Shown in pieces: positions 50,630-53,728 of a stretch of DNA of 53,728 nucleotides (positions are counted from its first letter, which is position 1; each line of letters opens with the position of its first letter). The notes beneath the pieces were generated by a model. It was given only the letters and a program-made list of their open reading frames with translations. It was not told where the DNA came from and ran no database searches. This DNA is from Arthrobacter sp. (GTDB taxonomy: Bacteria > Actinomycetota > Actinomycetes > Actinomycetales > Micrococcaceae), in contig JAHFUZ010000004.1 in assembly GCA_023264815.1 (NCBI GenBank), positions 1-53,728 on the forward strand. The letters run 5' to 3'. Both the position numbers and the translations under genes were made by a program.

Positions 50630-51700
50630 CTAGTGGGCGTCGTTGGGGTAGCTGACTCCGAGCTGCCCGCGGACGCCGTCGAAAAGACGCATGGTTTTGA
50701 CCGAATCGTCCAACGGCATGACCGGGCTTTCGGTCAGGCCCTGCTGGATACATCGTGTTACCTCGCGGAGCTCGTACGCATAGCCCAGGCCAACAACCTC
50801 AAACCCCTCTGTCCGCACATCACCCAGGCCCACGCCGATGACCAGTTCCCTCGGGTTGTTGATTGACCCCACGCTCTGCAGGTAGCCCAGGCTTCCCGCT
50901 ACCGTGGCGGTCCGGGGGCCAAACGCCAGGAGCGACGACGTCAGCTGGGCCTGGGCGCCGTGGTTGTAGCCAAGGGTCAGCGCGTTCTGGGCGTCCACGC
51001 CGTCGTCGTTCACCTCGCCCGTTGCGCTGACGGTTTGCGGGAAACCCAACGTCCCCAGAGCCCACAACAGAGGGTAGACGGAGATATCCAGCAGGGCGCC
51101 GCCGCCCGACTCCCGGGCCCACAGCCTGGACGTCGGGGAGTACGGGGCGGGGAAGCCGAGATCGGCCATCACCCAGTGAACGTCACCCAGTTCGCCCGAG
51201 GCGGCGATCTCGAAGGCCCGCTGCATCCCCGGCAGGAACCGGCTCCACACTGCCTCCATCAGAAAGAGCTTTTTCTCACGCGCCACGGCCACCAGCTCGC
51301 TGGCTTCCCTGGCATTTATGGTGAACGCCTTTTCGCACAGCACATGTTTGCCGGCGTTGAGAGCCGCCAGCACGATTTGATGGTGCTGTGCATGCGGGGT
51401 GGCCACATAGACCACGTCCACCGCGTCGTCGGCGAGCAGTCGCTGGTACCCGGAGACGCCGTCGTTATCCCAGTAACCCCGCTCGAAACCGTAAGCCGTT
51501 GCGAAGCTTTCCGCCGTGTCCCGGGCCCGGGAACTGACGGCGTACAACTGCGCGTCGGCCAGCAGCGCAAGGTCCCGGGACACCGACCGGGCTATCCCGC
51601 CGGTGGCGATGACGCCCCAGCGCAAGGGGTTGCCCGTCGCTGAACGGGGATCCTGATCGGACTGGCTGGACAACCACGGAGTGGCAATTAGCGCGCTCAT
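50630..51700 (-). CDS. Gfo/Idh/MocA-family oxidoreductase
   Basis: A 356-residue NAD(P)-dependent dehydrogenase of sugars or polyols. The Rossmann domain has WGVIATGGIARSVSRDLALL and the family motif GKHVLCEKAFTIN (with catalytic Lys); the C-terminal alpha/beta domain contains GGGALLDISVYPLLWALGTL, where the conserved Asp and the Tyr in place of His lie in the substrate site, as in the trans-1,2-dihydrobenzene-diol/glucose-fructose dehydrogenase-like branch. ATG 51700 is chosen from AGAGG 9 nt upstream. It is a single gene, about 100 nt from the ABC exporter. Substrate unknown. Confidence 0.87.
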   Translation of the reverse strand: MSALIATPWLSSQSDQDPRSATGNPLRWGVIATGGIARSVSRDLALLADAQLYAVSSRARDTAESFATAYGFERGYWDNDGVSGYQRLLADDAVDVVYVATPHAQHHQIVLAALNAGKHVLCEKAFTINAREASELVAVAREKKLFLMEAVWSRFLPGMQRAFEIAASGELGDVHWVMADLGFPAPYSPTSRLWARESGGGALLDISVYPLLWALGTLGFPQTVSATGEVNDDGVDAQNALTLGYNHGAQAQLTSSLLAFGPRTATVAGSLGYLQSVGSINNPRELVIGVGLGDVRTEGFEVVGLGYAYELREVTRCIQQGLTESPVMPLDDSVKTMRLFDGVRGQLGVSYPNDAH

Positions 51701-51758
51701 GATGCCCATCCTCTCACCCAGAATGCCCGAGCGGCGCCGGAACCCGGACAAAAGTGCG

Positions 51759-51794
51759 GGGGCGTCCGGGGAAGGATCCTCCCCTGGACGCCCC
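51759..51794. terminator. Terminator of the ABC exporter genes
   Basis: GGGGCGTCC pairs with GGACGCCCC (9 bp) around an inner GGGGA/TCCCC stem. It lies immediately after the ATPase stop on the minus strand and before the Gfo/Idh start. Confidence 0.7.
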
Positions 51795-51800
51795 TGGCCC

Positions 51801-52502
51801 TCACGCGGACGCGGGAACGCGTGCGCGGACCGGCTCCTCCGTCAGCTTTCCCTGCTGGAGCCTGAAACGGCGGTCCGTTTTGTTGGCCAGTGCCCTGTCG
51901 TGCGTGACCACCAGGATGGTGGTGTTGTGGTCACGGCTGAGCGCGCTCAGGAGCTCGATGATGTGCTCACCCGTCTGCTCGTCCAGGTTGCCGGTTGGCT
52001 CATCCGCCAGAATCAGCTTCGGTTCGTTGGCCAGTGCGCGGGCAATCGCCACACGTTGCTGCTCGCCGCCGGAGAGCCGGTTAACACGCCGAACCTGCTT
52101 GTCCGGGTCGAGCTGGACCTGCTCCAGGAGCTCCTTGGCCCGGGACAGCCGCACGGCCTTGCGGACGCCGGCGAACTCCATGGGCAGCATGACATTGTCC
52201 ACTGCGGACAGATTTGGAATCAGGTTGAACTGCTGGAACACAAAGCCGATGTCCCGGCGCCGGTATTCGGTCAGCTTGCCGTCCGGCATCCCGGCGAGGC
52301 TCACGCCGTTGACGACGACGTCCCCGCTGGTTGGTTTGTCCAGGGCACCGAGGAGGGACAACAGCGTGCTCTTGCCGCTGCCGCTCTTGCCCACGATGGA
52401 GGCCAGGGTGCCCTGCTCGAGGACAAAACTGACGTCGTTGACCGGTTTGATGGTGCGGTCACCGGAGTTGAACGTGCGGACCAGGTTCTTGACTTCAATC
52501 AT
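51801..52502 (-). CDS. ABC transporter ATP-binding protein (MacB/LolD type)
   Basis: A 233-residue ATPase. Walker A is GKSGSGKSTLLS, the Q-loop is GFVFQQFNLIPNLSAVDNV, the signature is RLSGGEQQRVAIARAL, Walker B is LILADEPTGNLD and the H-loop is VTHDRAL. The spacing and the FQQFNLIP segment fit the MacB/LolCDE/FtsE-type group that works with FtsX-family permeases. It lies 2 nt after the permease, and its ribosome-binding site (AGGAG) is within the last codons of that gene, so the pair is translationally coupled. The probable role is export of a peptide, lipoprotein or drug. Confidence 0.95.
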   Translation of the reverse strand: MIEVKNLVRTFNSGDRTIKPVNDVSFVLEQGTLASIVGKSGSGKSTLLSLLGALDKPTSGDVVVNGVSLAGMPDGKLTEYRRRDIGFVFQQFNLIPNLSAVDNVMLPMEFAGVRKAVRLSRAKELLEQVQLDPDKQVRRVNRLSGGEQQRVAIARALANEPKLILADEPTGNLDEQTGEHIIELLSALSRDHNTTILVVTHDRALANKTDRRFRLQQGKLTEEPVRARVPASA

Positions 52503-52504
52503 GG

Positions 52505-53728
52505 TTATTCTCCTCGCAGGACTTCGATGGGACGGATGCGCGCGGTGAGCAGCGCCGGGATCAGGGCGCCGATGATGGCCACGCCGAACACCGCGGCGAT
52601 GCCGGCGGCGATGACACCGGGGGAGGCGCTGGCAGTGACGGATGTCAGCAGCTGGGATGCGCCGCCCAGCGGCCCGCCCTGGCCGCCAGGGAAGCCCGCC
52701 CCGCCGCCGGGGAACCCGGCGCCGCCGCCCGGAATCCCGCCGGCAGCCCCGGCCACACCGGCCGCGCGCCCGGTGGCGGTTGCCGCCGTCGTACTTGTAG
52801 TGGAGCTGATCAGCGCGGACGCGATGCCACCGCTGGCAAAGGACGCGATGGAGGCGCCCACCACGCTGCCCATGGCCACGAGCACCAGGGCCTCCAAGAC
52901 GAACTGCAGGCCGATGGTGCCGTTGGGTGCACCGATCGCCTTCAGGACACCGATCTCCCGGCGCCGCTCACGGACCAGCATCACCATAATCAGCAGGATG
53001 ATCAGGCCGGCGGTGCCGAGTGCCGCGACGAAAGCGATGAAGGAAATGTTCTTGACGCTGCCGAGGGAGCTGACGGCAGTTTCGAGGTTCTGGCCCTGCG
53101 TGACGTCGGCGGTGTCGGTTCCGAGCGCGGACTGCAGTGCAGTCTTGGTTGACTCCACGTTGTCCAAAGTGTTGACGGTGACGATCATGGAGGACAGTTC
53201 GCCGGGCAGTTGCGCCAGGGTCTGGGCAGTGGGCAGGGTGATGTAGAGGGCGTTGTTGCCGAACGTGGTGCCGGCATCGAAGAGGCCTGCCACGGTGAAC
53301 GTCTGGTCATTGATGCTGAAGGTGGATCCGACGCTGAGGCTGTTCTTCTCGGCCAGTGTGGTGCCCAGGAGCGCGTTGGCGGATTCGGCGGTGTAGTCGC
53401 CCAGCCCGGTTCCGTCGGTGATGGTCAGGGCTTTGCCGGTGCTGTCCACTTCGCCGCCGGTACCTGTGGCGGTGATGGGAAGTGAGCGGGCGGGCTGCGC
53501 GGTGGTGGTTCCTGTGGTTCCGTTGGCGGCCTGGTTCCGGCCGCCCAGCGTGCCGGCGTCGATGGCCGCGGTGAGGCTGGTGGTCAGGGTCGCCGCGGAC
53601 GCACCGTCGGGGCCGGTCTGGGTGCCGGCCCCGGCCTGCGCCGCTGCTTCGGTGGCGTTGCGGAGACGGAGGGCGCTCGTCCCGACGACGGAGCTGACGT
53701 TGGGGACGGCGGCTGCGGTTGCGGCCTG
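52505..53728 (-). CDS. ABC transporter permease, FtsX/MacB family, 5' end outside window
   Basis: The frame stays open to the window edge, so the N-terminus (first helix and part of the extracytoplasmic MacB-type domain) is missing; 407 residues remain. The periplasmic-type domain includes ALLGTTLAEKNSLSVGSTF and DQTFTVAGLFDAGTTFGNNA. Three C-terminal helices follow: FIAFVAALGTAGLIILLIMV, LEALVLVAMGSVVGASIASF and GVIAAGIAAVFGVAIIGALI, ending IRPIEVLRGE. Between the second and third helices is a Gly/Pro-rich low-complexity insert of about 40 residues (GGIPGGGAGFPGGGAGFPGG). A second Ala/Gly/Thr-rich insert lies near the visible N-terminus. Such inserts are not part of standard MacB permeases. 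Confidence 0.9.
   Translation of the reverse strand, partial: QAATAAAVPNVSSVVGTSALRLRNATEAAAQAGAGTQTGPDGASAATLTTSLTAAIDAGTLGGRNQAANGTTGTTTAQPARSLPITATGTGGEVDSTGKALTITDGTGLGDYTAESANALLGTTLAEKNSLSVGSTFSINDQTFTVAGLFDAGTTFGNNALYITLPTAQTLAQLPGELSSMIVTVNTLDNVESTKTALQSALGTDTADVTQGQNLETAVSSLGSVKNISFIAFVAALGTAGLIILLIMVMLVRERRREIGVLKAIGAPNGTIGLQFVLEALVLVAMGSVVGASIASFASGGIASALISSTTSTTAATATGRAAGVAGAAGGIPGGGAGFPGGGAGFPGGQGGPLGGASQLLTSVTASASPGVIAAGIAAVFGVAIIGALIPALLTARIRPIEVLRGE

Overview
The window is about 54 kb of high-GC chromosome from an actinobacterium, most likely Micrococcaceae (Arthrobacter/Pseudarthrobacter type). This rests on the GC-rich third codon positions, an actinobacterial set of families (DUF6350 beside purN, DUF4383, a DUF6318-like lipoprotein, monomeric isocitrate dehydrogenase, an LAXTG-type sortase substrate), several probably leaderless genes, and GTG/TTG starts. 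It reads as mostly core and peripheral chromosome. I see no phage, plasmid backbone, insertion-sequence transposase, CRISPR array, rRNA or tRNA.

Layout. 1-15.7 kb is accessory in character: a cut-off sugar phosphate isomerase, a cytosine deaminase-like enzyme, a TetR regulator with its operator, a flavodoxin-like protein, two closely related secreted subtilisins on either side of a Tat-exported PhoD phosphatase, a membrane diguanylate cyclase, a secreted lipase, two paralogous hemerythrin-like proteins, a 5'-truncated Mg2+ P-type ATPase, a PIN/Phd toxin-antitoxin pair and an alpha/beta hydrolase. 15.8-27.7 kb holds a cold-shock gene with a structured leader, ctaD, a gluconate regulator/kinase pair whose permease is reduced to a scar, an FAD monooxygenase with a TfoX-like partner, a two-gene secreted unit, an SDR, and a MocR regulator divergent from an EamA-PaiB pair. 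27.9-34.7 kb has a persulfide-dioxygenase-like MBL/rhodanese protein, a PAS-GGDEF-EAL protein, and a translationally coupled UDP-glucose dehydrogenase/mannosyltransferase pair. 35-46.6 kb is more housekeeping: DUF6350, purN, purH and icd, with an MFS gene and a DUF559 nuclease cassette between purN and purH. 46.6-53.7 kb is cell-surface related: a Ser/Thr kinase with a lipoprotein, an LAXTG wall protein, an Ala/Pro-rich secreted protein, a Gfo/Idh oxidoreductase and a MacB-type ABC exporter cut by the window end.

Two themes stand out. First, gene decay: at least six recognisable remnants lie in the spacers (methyltransferase start, NmrA-family end, MgtA C-terminal half, gluconate permease ends, GGDEF end, protease propeptide). 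Second, several small dispersed repeats: a 32-nt-period tandem element at two loci, a roughly 22-nt motif (TTCGGCAGGCTCAACCACCG) in about five copies on both strands, and a pair of 59-nt palindromic elements with conserved ends that bracket the DUF559 gene. The bracketed DUF559 cassette inside the purN-purH interval is the best candidate for an undescribed mobile or selfish unit. All functional calls come from reading the sequence; no searches were run.
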